From positions 1 through 17,327 of the forward strand of contig CALAKV010000040.1 of NCBI GenBank assembly GCA_937922985.1: a DNA stretch of 17,327 bases. The letters are read 5' to 3'. This stretch comes from an uncultured bacterium. Lineage in GTDB: Bacteria; Patescibacteriota; Saccharimonadia; Saccharimonadales; Saccharimonadaceae. The position numbers and the translations under genes are program-made. The notes below the pieces were generated by a model. That model saw only the letters and a list, made by a program, of their open reading frames with translations, had not been told where the DNA came from and searched no databases. Of this stretch, positions 8,245 through 14,049 are shown one piece after another (within the stretch, counting starts at the first letter, position 1; each line of letters starts with the position of its first letter).

Positions 8245-8664
8245 ATGACTAAAAAACAAGCTAAATCTACAAAGAAATCTGCTTTAAAATTAAAAGCAGT
8301 AGACCCAAAAGCACAATTTGCGGGTTTTAAAAAATTTATTAAAGATCAAGGATTGATCGGAATGGCGATCGGTTTAATTCTTGGAACGGCTTCTGGTGAT
8401 CTTGTTAAATCTTTGATCAATAATATCATTATGCCACCACTTGGTTTCGTTCTTGGATCGGCTGAAGGTTTGAAGGGTGTTGTTTGGAACATGGGAAAAA
8501 CACCAGCAGGCAAAGAGGCGGTTCTTTCTTATGGTGCGTTTTTAAACGATATCATTAACTTTTTAGTAATTGCGTTCGTTGTATACTTCGTACTTTTGTT
8601 TGTTGAAAAACTCTTCGTAGAAGATGATACCGAAGCAGAGGCTGAAGAGGCAGCAAAGAAATAA
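8245..8664 (+). CDS. mscL: Large-conductance mechanosensitive channel MscL
   Basis: Pentameric membrane channel that opens under membrane tension and releases solutes on hypo-osmotic shock. 139 residues, close to the family's usual length. A Lys-rich N-terminal extension of about 25 residues precedes the amphipathic start helix (FKKFIKDQG). TM1 at about 37-62 contains the family pattern GLILGTASGDLVKSLINNIIMPPLG, quoted here in parts: GLILGTASGD and NNIIMPPLG. A short periplasmic loop follows, then TM2 at about 99-120 (FLNDIINFLVIAF) and an acidic C-terminal helix rich in Glu and Ala. It has its own leaderless promoter inside murD and lies 13 bases after it. The gap to prfB is only 3 bases, so prfB is probably co-transcribed from it. 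Confidence 0.93.
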   Translation: MTKKQAKSTKKSALKLKAVDPKAQFAGFKKFIKDQGLIGMAIGLILGTASGDLVKSLINNIIMPPLGFVLGSAEGLKGVVWNMGKTPAGKEAVLSYGAFLNDIINFLVIAFVVYFVLLFVEKLFVEDDTEAEAEEAAKK

Positions 8665-8667
8665 GTT

Positions 8668-9747
8668 ATGGATAAGCTGAAAGCTCGCGTTGGCGAAATT
8701 TTAAATGAGCTTGAAAAAGCGAGCTTAAAGCTTAATCTTAAAAGCAAAAAAAATCAAATCTCAGATTTAGAGGTTGAAATTTCAAATCCAGAAATTTGGC
8801 TAAACCCTAAAACTGCACAAGAAAAAGTTAAAAAACTAGCCGATTTAAACAAGGAAATCCACCCTTGGTTGGTCTTAAGAACGCAAGTTGAAGACATTCT
8901 AGAATTAATAAATCTTAGCGATGATGAGCTTCTTGAAGAGTTTGAATCTCAAATTTTGCAATTCGAAAATGATTTAGAAGAGCTAAAAAAACAGCTTTTA
9001 TTTGATGGAGAATTTGACAACGGTGATGCAATCGTTCGAATTACGGCTGGTGTTGGTGGGACTGATGCACAAGATTTTGCTGAAATGTTGGAGCGAATGT
9101 ACTTGCGTTGGGCTGAAAAAAATAAACTAAAAACCGAGCAAATTGAGCGAAGTGTTGGTGAAGAAGCTGGAATTAAAACTAGCGTTTTCGAAATTCAAGG
9201 CCTTTATGCTTATGGTAAAATGCGAAGTGAAAATGGAGTGCATCGTTTAGTGCGAATTTCACCGTTTAACAGTGGCGGAACTCGTGAAACTTCTTTTGCT
9301 CTAGTTGAAGTTTTGCCAAAAATTGATACGCCAGAACATGTTGAAATTGCTGAAAAAGACCTTAGAATTGATGTTTATCGCTCTGGCGGAAAAGGCGGGC
9401 AAGGTGTAAACACAACTGATTCGGCTGTGCGAATTACGCACATTCCAACTGGTACGGTTGTGGCAATTCAGAATGAGCGCTCGCAAACACAAAATAAAGA
9501 AACCGCAATGAATATTTTGCGCGGAAAGCTTGTACAAATGAAAATGGAACAGCATGCGCAGAATTTGAGTGAACTTCAAGCTGGAAAATCTGCTGATTGG
9601 GGCTCGCAAATTCGAAATTATGTCTTGAACCCCTATAAAATAGTTAAAGATACACGAACCAAATATGAAGAAAAAGATGTTGAAAAGGTCTTAAATGGCG
9701 AAATTGACGGATTTATCTTTTCATTTTTAGAAAGTTCGAAAGAATAA
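8668..9747 (+). CDS. prfB: Peptide chain release factor 2, uninterrupted frame
   Basis: Class I release factor that recognises UGA and UAA stop codons and triggers peptide release on the ribosome; 359 residues. The anticodon-like tripeptide SPF (198-200), the RF2 signature as opposed to PxT of RF1, and the catalytic GGQ (243-245) are both present. The N-terminal helical domain has the RF2-like ISNPEIW (38-44). GGQ and SPF lie 7 residues earlier than in E. coli RF2, so the start is close to normal. There is no in-frame TGA or CTTTGA slippery site near codon 20, so the autoregulatory +1 frameshift of E. coli prfB is absent. No strong Shine-Dalgarno stands before 8668; with mscL ending 3 bases earlier, translational coupling is likely. 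Presence of RF2 supports UGA being a stop in this organism. Confidence 0.96.
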   Translation: MDKLKARVGEILNELEKASLKLNLKSKKNQISDLEVEISNPEIWLNPKTAQEKVKKLADLNKEIHPWLVLRTQVEDILELINLSDDELLEEFESQILQFENDLEELKKQLLFDGEFDNGDAIVRITAGVGGTDAQDFAEMLERMYLRWAEKNKLKTEQIERSVGEEAGIKTSVFEIQGLYAYGKMRSENGVHRLVRISPFNSGGTRETSFALVEVLPKIDTPEHVEIAEKDLRIDVYRSGGKGGQGVNTTDSAVRITHIPTGTVVAIQNERSQTQNKETAMNILRGKLVQMKMEQHAQNLSELQAGKSADWGSQIRNYVLNPYKIVKDTRTKYEEKDVEKVLNGEIDGFIFSFLESSKE

Positions 9748-9750
9748 AAT

Positions 9751-9790
9751 ATAAGCATGTAACAAAATTTTAATTTTGTGATACGCTTAT
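9751..9790 (+). terminator. Long AT-rich hairpin after prfB, probable terminator
   Basis: A 19-position inverted repeat: left arm 9751-9769 (begins ATAAGCATG, ends CAAAATT) against right arm 9772-9790 (AATTTTGTG to CGCTTAT). Seventeen of 19 positions pair, including one G-U, with a tiny AT loop. Only a weak T-rich tail (TTTTGC) follows, so termination efficiency is uncertain. It separates prfB from the tRNA promoter. Confidence 0.5.
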
Positions 9791-9816
9791 TTTGCAATAA
9801 TTTTTTTAAAAAACTC

Positions 9817-9845
9817 TTGCAATAAAAAAGCTTATACTGTATAAT
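9817..9845 (+). promoter_or_regulatory. Promoter of tRNA-Phe
   Basis: TTGCAA (9817-9822), exactly 17 bases, then consensus TATAAT (9840-9845). The expected start near 9852 leaves about five bases of 5' leader before the mature tRNA. Confidence 0.75.
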
Positions 9846-9856
9846 TAATAAAGGTT

Positions 9857-9932
9857 GGCTCTTTAGCTCAGTTGGTAGAGCAGAGGCCTGAAGAGCCTTG
9901 TGTCCCCAGTTCAAGTCTGGGAGGAGCCACCA
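9857..9932 (+). tRNA. tRNA-Phe (anticodon GAA)
   Basis: A 76-base cloverleaf with encoded CCA. The acceptor stem GGCTCTT pairs with AGGAGCC (one G-U). The D stem is GCTC/GAGC, the anticodon stem GAGGC/GCCTT, and the loop CTGAAGA places anticodon GAA at 9890-9892. The T stem CCCAG/CTGGG encloses TTCAAGT, the discriminator is A, and CCA is at 9930-9932. All stems close, with no intron. It has its own promoter immediately upstream. Confidence 0.97.
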
Positions 9933-9995
9933 ATTTTTTGATAAATTCCGCTTTGGCGGTTTTTTATTTTTATAAAATAAAGTTTCGAAAAGCAC

Positions 9996-10023
9996 TTGAA
10001 AAATTTAAAAACATAAGTATAAT
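9996..10023 (+). promoter_or_regulatory. Promoter giving a leaderless mRNA for the single-span membrane protein
   Basis: TTGAAA (9996-10001), a 16-base spacer, then TATAAT (10018-10023). The ATG at 10031 follows after 7 bases. The earlier in-frame ATG at 10022 overlaps the -10 box and so cannot be in the mRNA made from this promoter. Confidence 0.7.
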
Positions 10024-10030
10024 GGTAAAT

Positions 10031-10705
10031 ATGAATAGATTCAAAAAAGGTGCAGTTAAAGGTTCAACAATCGCAATTATTCTGTTGAGCATCGGTTTTG
10101 CTGGTGCTGGTTCATTTGGAATTTGGGCTTATATTGAATACAACAATGTAAAAACAGATGTTGAAGGAAAAATTGACTTACAAGTTGCTGAAGGAAAACG
10201 AAAACAACAAGAGGATGATGAAAAGAAATATAACGAAGAGAGACGAAAAACCGTTAAAGAATTTCGTGCTCCAGAAGATTTAGGAAAGGTAACTTTTAGC
10301 TATCCAACATTCTGGAATCAATATGTCGAATCTAACGGTTCCGATCGAAAGGGATTCTTCTCTTATTTCTATCCAGATACAGTTCCGCCAGTTCCAAAAG
10401 ATGGCAAAGATACTCAGCGTTTCGGTTTGCGCGTAGCTATTTATGAAAAGAGTGTGGACGAAGTTCTTAAAGAATTTAATGAAGCTATCAAAAAGGGCGA
10501 ACTTTCTTCTGAAGCCGTAACGGTTAATGGATATCCAGCGACAAAAATTGCAGGATTATTCCCTGGGCCGGAGAAGAATAATCGAATTCGTGGAACAGCT
10601 TATTATTTTAAATTGAACAGTAAAACTTTGATGATTCGAACGGATGCTGATACCTACAATAACGTCTTGAACGAAAATGTTTTAAGCACTCTAAAAATGG
10701 ATTAG
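10031..10705 (+). CDS. Single-span membrane protein with a PsbP-like C-terminal domain, function unknown
   Basis: A 224-residue protein I cannot name. Residues 1-11 are basic and residues 12-35 form one hydrophobic span rich in Gly/Ala/Ile, which predicts an N-in, C-out anchor. Residues about 40-78 are highly charged (Lys, Glu, Arg) and likely a coiled-coil stalk. Residues about 85-224 look like a compact alpha/beta domain: FSYPTFW near its start, VNGYPATKIAG in the middle and VLSTLKMD at the end. This order (FxYPxxW, then GYPA, then VLSTLK) recalls PsbP-like and lipoprotein-type domains common in secreted bacterial proteins; that is inference from pattern only. The start at 10031 is set by the promoter at 9996-10023. 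It follows tRNA-Phe and precedes the two-component genes, which have their own promoter. Confidence 0.75.
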   Translation: MNRFKKGAVKGSTIAIILLSIGFAGAGSFGIWAYIEYNNVKTDVEGKIDLQVAEGKRKQQEDDEKKYNEERRKTVKEFRAPEDLGKVTFSYPTFWNQYVESNGSDRKGFFSYFYPDTVPPVPKDGKDTQRFGLRVAIYEKSVDEVLKEFNEAIKKGELSSEAVTVNGYPATKIAGLFPGPEKNNRIRGTAYYFKLNSKTLMIRTDADTYNNVLNENVLSTLKMD

Positions 10706-10726
10706 CTTTTAAAAATAGCAAAAATT

Positions 10727-10735
10727 TGCTATAAT
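10727..10735 (+). promoter_or_regulatory. Extended -10 promoter for the histidine kinase run, leaderless
   Basis: TGCTATAAT, a perfect extended -10 (TATAAT at 10730-10735). Only 6 bases separate it from the ATG at 10742, so transcription should begin at the start codon. The -35 region is poor and there is no Shine-Dalgarno. Confidence 0.65.
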
Positions 10736-10741
10736 AAAAAT

Positions 10742-11458
10742 ATGGATGAGCGGGAGTTTTTAAATCTGGTAGCAAAAGAAAGTAGTTTTCTTATTGCTGC
10801 TCACGAGATGAAAACCCCGCTTTCAATTATTCGCCAGCTTTCTTTAACTTTGAATGATGATGAAATTGAGCTTTCTAATTCTGAAAAAAGTCGAATTTTA
10901 CGCCAAATTGATATCACTAGCGAAAGGGCTTTGCGACTCGTTCAAGATCTAACTAAAATTTCAAAGCTTGAAGATGTAATGTTCGAGCTTGAGCCCATAA
11001 ATTCGAAAAAAATCTGCAATGATGTGGTTGCAGAAATCACCGATGTTTTTAAACTTCACGGTAGAGTTATTAGGTTTAAAAATGTTCGAAAAAATGAATT
11101 AATCATGGCGAATTATGAATTACTTCGTTCAATTTTGATGAACTTCTCAGATAATGCGCTTTATTCTTCAAATGAAAAGAGTGAAGTTGAAATTAAAATT
11201 TCAAATATTGGTGAAAAAGTTCGAATTTCAGTTCGAGATTATGGCGAAGAATTGCCGCTTTCGATTTGGCGTTCAATTAAAAAGCAAAATCATCAGCCAG
11301 TTCAAGCTAATTCTCGGCCTCAGAGTTCTGGCTTGGGTATTTTTATTGCTCAAAGTTTTGCTGCGGCGATGGGAGCAAAAATCGGTGTGATCCGCCATCG
11401 TGATGGAAGCACTTTTTATGTTGATTTAAACCGTTCTGGTCAGTTGAGTTTATTGTGA
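10742..11458 (+). CDS. Minimal soluble sensor histidine kinase
   Basis: A 238-residue kinase of a two-component system, reduced to the dimerisation/phosphoacceptor and ATP-binding domains. The H box is AAHEMKTPLSII with phosphoacceptor His21. The N box is NFSDNAL (134-140), with Asn138 the expected Mg-ATP ligand. The G1 box is degenerate, DYGEE (166-170) in place of DxGxG. The G2 box is SSGLGIFIA (195-203). Only 20 residues precede His21 and no membrane span or PAS/GAF domain is present, so the signal must come from a partner protein or a ligand acting on the core. The stop codon TGA overlaps the GTG start of the receiver gene by 4 bases, indicating translational coupling and a cognate pair. 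The kinase call is secure; the stimulus is unknown. Confidence 0.88.
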   Translation: MDEREFLNLVAKESSFLIAAHEMKTPLSIIRQLSLTLNDDEIELSNSEKSRILRQIDITSERALRLVQDLTKISKLEDVMFELEPINSKKICNDVVAEITDVFKLHGRVIRFKNVRKNELIMANYELLRSILMNFSDNALYSSNEKSEVEIKISNIGEKVRISVRDYGEELPLSIWRSIKKQNHQPVQANSRPQSSGLGIFIAQSFAAAMGAKIGVIRHRDGSTFYVDLNRSGQLSLL

Positions 11459-11820
11459 AAAAAATTTTAATTATTGAAGATAATACAATCTTGGCAGATA
11501 ATTTTGAAATAATTTTGCGTTCAAATTTTTTAATTTCAAAAGTTAATTCTGCGCAAAAAGCAATTTTAGAGATTGATAGAAGTTTGCCAGACTTAATTTT
11601 TCTTGATATTTTGCTTGAAGGCTACTCGGCTTTTGCTCTTTTGAATGAATTGCAGAGCTATGCTGATACAGCAAAAATTCCAGTGGTGATTTGTTCAGAT
11701 TTGGCAAGTGAAATAGATTTCGAAAGTTTAAAATTGTTCAATGTTCGCCATATTTTTGATAAATCTCAGGTTTCGCCATGTGAAATTCGCACAAAAATCA
11801 AGGAGATTCTAGATGAATAA
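11455..11820 (+). CDS. Stand-alone response regulator receiver domain (GTG start)
   Basis: A 121-residue CheY-like receiver, the likely phosphorylation partner of the kinase encoded immediately upstream. The acidic pair is Glu8-Asp9 (IIEDN), the phosphoacceptor is Asp51 (FLDILL), the switch residue Ser81 is in VVICSDL, and the conserved Lys103 is in FDKSQ. The protein ends after the receiver fold, with no DNA-binding or enzymatic output domain, so it must act by protein-protein contact or pass the phosphate on. The GTG start at 11455 shares bases with the kinase stop codon; no in-frame ATG lies near enough to preserve the N-terminal strand KKILIIEDN. Its last 8 bases overlap recO. Confidence 0.85.
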   Translation: MKKILIIEDNTILADNFEIILRSNFLISKVNSAQKAILEIDRSLPDLIFLDILLEGYSAFALLNELQSYADTAKIPVVICSDLASEIDFESLKLFNVRHIFDKSQVSPCEIRTKIKEILDE

Positions 11821-12484
11821 TTCACGCAAAAAAACTCTGGCTATAGTTTTGCGGCGAACTGATTTTGGCGAGGCTGACCGAATTGTAAATTTATTAACTC
11901 CAAATGGCAAGCGGGTGGCAATTGCGCGTGGCGTTCGAAAACCAAAATCAAAGCTTGCTGGTGGAATCGAGTTTTTTTCGCTAAATGAAGTGGTTTTAAT
12001 TGAAGGAAAAAGTGAAATGAAAACGCTTTCTTCAGCGAGAATGTGCGAGTTTTTTGGTGAAATTTTGAAAGATTTTGAAAGAACTGATTTTACCTACCAA
12101 GCAATTAAAAAGGTTTCGAACCTTTGCGAGCATATTGAATCGGCTGAATTTTTCGAAATTTTGTTAAAAGTCTTTCGCAGTTTGAATGATTTTGAAATCA
12201 GCTTAGATTTAGTTCGAAAATGGTTTATTCTTAAAATTGTAGAATTTTCTGGCGATGAAATTAATCTTGAAACAGATAAAAACGGCAACAAATTGCAAGC
12301 AAATTTAAGGTATGATTTCGATTTTTATGATAAGGTTTTTGTGGAAAGTTTTAATGGTAAATTTGATGCAAATGATATTAAATTTTTGCGACTAATGGTT
12401 TCAAGTGAGCCGAAAGTTGTTTCAAAAATTAAAGGTTGTGATATTTTTTTGAACAAAATTGAAGAGATAGTTCCAAGGTTTTAA
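11813..12484 (+). CDS. recO: DNA repair protein RecO
   Basis: RecO mediates loading of RecA on SSB-coated single-stranded DNA in the RecFOR pathway and anneals complementary strands. 223 residues, near the family norm of about 230-250. The N-terminal OB fold (about 8-80) shows the signature IVLRRTDFGEADRIVNLLTP, quoted here as LRRTDFGEADR and NLLTP, followed by ARGVRKPKSKLAGG and the TLSSAR segment. The C-terminal part is helical and contains no CxxC pairs, so the zinc site of some RecO proteins is absent. The ribosome site AAGGAG (11800-11805) stands 7 bases before ATG 11813. It overlaps the receiver gene by 8 bases, so recO appears to be expressed with the two-component pair; whether that is regulatory or only compaction cannot be told from sequence. 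Confidence 0.88.
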   Translation: MNNSRKKTLAIVLRRTDFGEADRIVNLLTPNGKRVAIARGVRKPKSKLAGGIEFFSLNEVVLIEGKSEMKTLSSARMCEFFGEILKDFERTDFTYQAIKKVSNLCEHIESAEFFEILLKVFRSLNDFEISLDLVRKWFILKIVEFSGDEINLETDKNGNKLQANLRYDFDFYDKVFVESFNGKFDANDIKFLRLMVSSEPKVVSKIKGCDIFLNKIEEIVPRF

Positions 12485-12509
12485 AATAGGCTTTCGAAAG
12501 TCTATTTTT
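12483..12509 (+). terminator. Rho-independent terminator after recO
   Basis: A hairpin overlapping the recO stop codon: AAAATAGG (12483-12490) pairs with TCTATTTT (12501-12508) with one G-U, continued inward by the palindrome CTTTCGAAAG (12491-12500), and followed by T and G. It contains one TTCGAA copy in its loop. Confidence 0.8.
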
Positions 12510-12513
12510 GTTA

Positions 12514-12542
12514 TTTACTTTTAAAAAAGAAAGTGGTATAAT
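12514..12542 (+). promoter_or_regulatory. Promoter of the first surface-protein gene
   Basis: TTTACT (12514-12519), 17 bases, then TATAAT (12537-12542), preceded by TG at 12534-12535 (extended -10). The leader is about 36 bases and carries AGGGAG (12575-12580), 5 bases before ATG 12586. The same arrangement precedes the second paralogue. Confidence 0.7.
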
Positions 12543-12585
12543 AATTTTAAGCATAAGTGTTTATATAATTAAAAAGGGAGAAAAA

Positions 12586-13947
12586 ATGAATTTTCGAAGT
12601 AAAATAACAATTTTTATTCTTGCTGCGTTGTTTTCTGCAGTTAACTTCGGAATAGCTTTTGCAGCAGATCCACCCAAACATATTAAAGGTGTTAAAACTA
12701 GTGTATTGAAAGCAGATTGGGATGGTGGTAAATATACAGATCTTAGTTTAAACTTTAAGTTTACAGAAACCGTAAAAGCTGGCGATTATTTTTATGTTTA
12801 TCAAAAAGGACTCTTAGATCTTCATAATAATTACAATATAGAAAAAAACGGCAAGGTTGTTGCTGTTATGAGTGCTGAAAAGCTAAATAAATCTAGGGTT
12901 GAATATTGGAAATATACCGAAGACCCTGCTGAGCTTGCAAAATTTGATAAATATACGATTGATGAAGCTATACCTTGGGTTTTATATAAGGTTAAATTTA
13001 CTAATGAAGTAAATCAGGGCAATCTTACTGAAATGAATATCAGCATTAAAAATAATAATGCAAGGATAATTTATCCTATTATTTCTCGCCCTTATACTTT
13101 TGATGGTTTTCTATCTGTTAATGATGAAGAAGTTTTAAAACAACCAAACATTAAAATTAACCCTTGGCCAATTCAGAATATTCAATATAAGGATGAAGTT
13201 GGTTGTGGAAATGTAACTTTCAATAGTAAAATACTTAGAGGCAATTTAAACTATGGATATTCTACTTTAAATAGCTGGCGTGGACATAAGGTGATTATGA
13301 AAATGGCCGAAGATAGCTCTTTGAACTTTTTGTCTCCATATGAAAAGACTGAAACTAATGGAACTAATTTTATTAGAACAGCTGAAAACCGGGTTAGTGC
13401 TGACGGTATTATTATGATCAACGCTCCAAATAATGCAAAAATAAAATATCTTGGCATTGATGACAAAAATTTTGAGATTCATTTTCTAGAACAGAATAAT
13501 CCAAAACGAAGTAGTGGCTTATACCCGCCAGTTGTATTGAACCCTAATCGAATTGATAGTGGCGATATCGATTTCAAGAAGGGAACAATTAACAATATTA
13601 AATACCATGTTCAGATTGTTGCGAGTGATGGTTCTATAGTTTATCAAAAAGATTGTGTTGCTCAGGGGACTATTCAGGGTGTAATAACTGATGCAGATAT
13701 TGCCAAAATTAAAGAGGGACTAAAGAAAAAACCTTCATCAGAAACAACAGGTGATAAAAAAGATAAAAATAGCACAAATGATAAAAATGATACTAAAGAA
13801 GACCACAAGGATAATAAAGACAGATCATCTGTTAAATCACTAGAAGCTCCAAATACTGGTCTTCAACCTTCAGGTTATGGAATCATAATTGTTGGTTTCA
13901 TGGTTCTATCATTGCTTGGATTTATCATTAAAAATAAGCTCGGCTAA
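12586..13947 (+). CDS. Secreted surface protein with C-terminal APNTG sortase-type sorting signal (paralogue 1)
   Basis: A 453-residue secreted, probably wall-anchored protein of unknown ligand. The signal peptide is residues 1-26/27 (FRSKITIFILA core, cleavage after AFA or AFAA). The body (about 30-375) is strand-rich and may hold two beta-sandwich modules; ETVKAGDYFYVY resembles the GD-strand of Gram-positive adhesin domains, which is inference. KMAEDSSLNF and the block IKYHVQIVASDG recur in the next protein. A Lys/Asp-rich low-complexity linker (about 380-418) leads to the sorting signal: APNTG (421-425), a hydrophobic stretch, then KNKLG. The layout matches LPXTG signals with Ala in place of Leu. 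The start at 12586 has the Shine-Dalgarno and signal peptide; an upstream in-frame ATG at 12508 lies in the recO terminator. No sortase gene is in the window. Confidence 0.8.
   Translation: MNFRSKITIFILAALFSAVNFGIAFAADPPKHIKGVKTSVLKADWDGGKYTDLSLNFKFTETVKAGDYFYVYQKGLLDLHNNYNIEKNGKVVAVMSAEKLNKSRVEYWKYTEDPAELAKFDKYTIDEAIPWVLYKVKFTNEVNQGNLTEMNISIKNNNARIIYPIISRPYTFDGFLSVNDEEVLKQPNIKINPWPIQNIQYKDEVGCGNVTFNSKILRGNLNYGYSTLNSWRGHKVIMKMAEDSSLNFLSPYEKTETNGTNFIRTAENRVSADGIIMINAPNNAKIKYLGIDDKNFEIHFLEQNNPKRSSGLYPPVVLNPNRIDSGDIDFKKGTINNIKYHVQIVASDGSIVYQKDCVAQGTIQGVITDADIAKIKEGLKKKPSSETTGDKKDKNSTNDKNDTKEDHKDNKDRSSVKSLEAPNTGLQPSGYGIIIVGFMVLSLLGFIIKNKLG
12591..12623 (+). repeat. 33-base direct repeat, copy 1 (signal peptide coding region)
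   Basis: Identical over 33 bases to 14055-14087; it begins TTTTCGAAGT and ends TTCTTGC. It codes for the core FRSKITIFILA of both signal peptides. The flanking promoters and leaders are similar but not identical, which points to an old tandem duplication of the gene with its control region. Confidence 0.9.
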
Positions 13948-13962
13948 AATACTGAGCTTATT
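13933..13962 (+). terminator. Possible weak terminator between the two surface-protein genes
   Basis: A perfect 9-bp stem, AATAAGCTC (13933-13941) against GAGCTTATT (13954-13962), with a 12-base loop that contains the stop codon. No long T-run follows (ATACG), so it may only attenuate, or may protect the 3' end of the mRNA. Confidence 0.5.
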
Positions 13963-13968
13963 ATACGA

Positions 13969-13997
13969 TTTACTTTTAAACAATAAAGTAGTATAAT
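13969..13997 (+). promoter_or_regulatory. Promoter of the second surface-protein gene
   Basis: TTTACT (13969-13974), 17 bases, TATAAT (13992-13997): the same -35, spacing and -10 as before paralogue 1. A leader of about 45 bases carries GGGAG (14041-14045) before ATG 14050. It indicates separate, probably parallel, control of the two genes. Confidence 0.7.
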
Positions 13998-14049
13998 GGT
14001 TTTAAACATAAGTGTTATATTATAAAAAAGAGTTAAAAAAGGGAGAAAA

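Noticed and set aside
8529..8747. 72-codon minus-strand frame across the mscL-prfB junction.
   Set aside because: Its Ser/Phe-rich translation is the complement of the charged mscL tail. There is no initiation signal, and it spans two confident genes.
9872..10030. Open frame running from inside tRNA-Phe into the membrane-protein gene, which would lengthen that protein by 53 residues.
   Set aside because: It begins in the tRNA, crosses the TTGAAA/TATAAT promoter and adds no recognisable domain. The promoter sets the start at 10031.
12508..12585. Upstream in-frame ATG that would add 26 residues to surface protein 1.
   Set aside because: It lies in the recO terminator and before the gene's own promoter. 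ATG 12586 has a good ribosome site and begins the signal peptide shared with paralogue 2.
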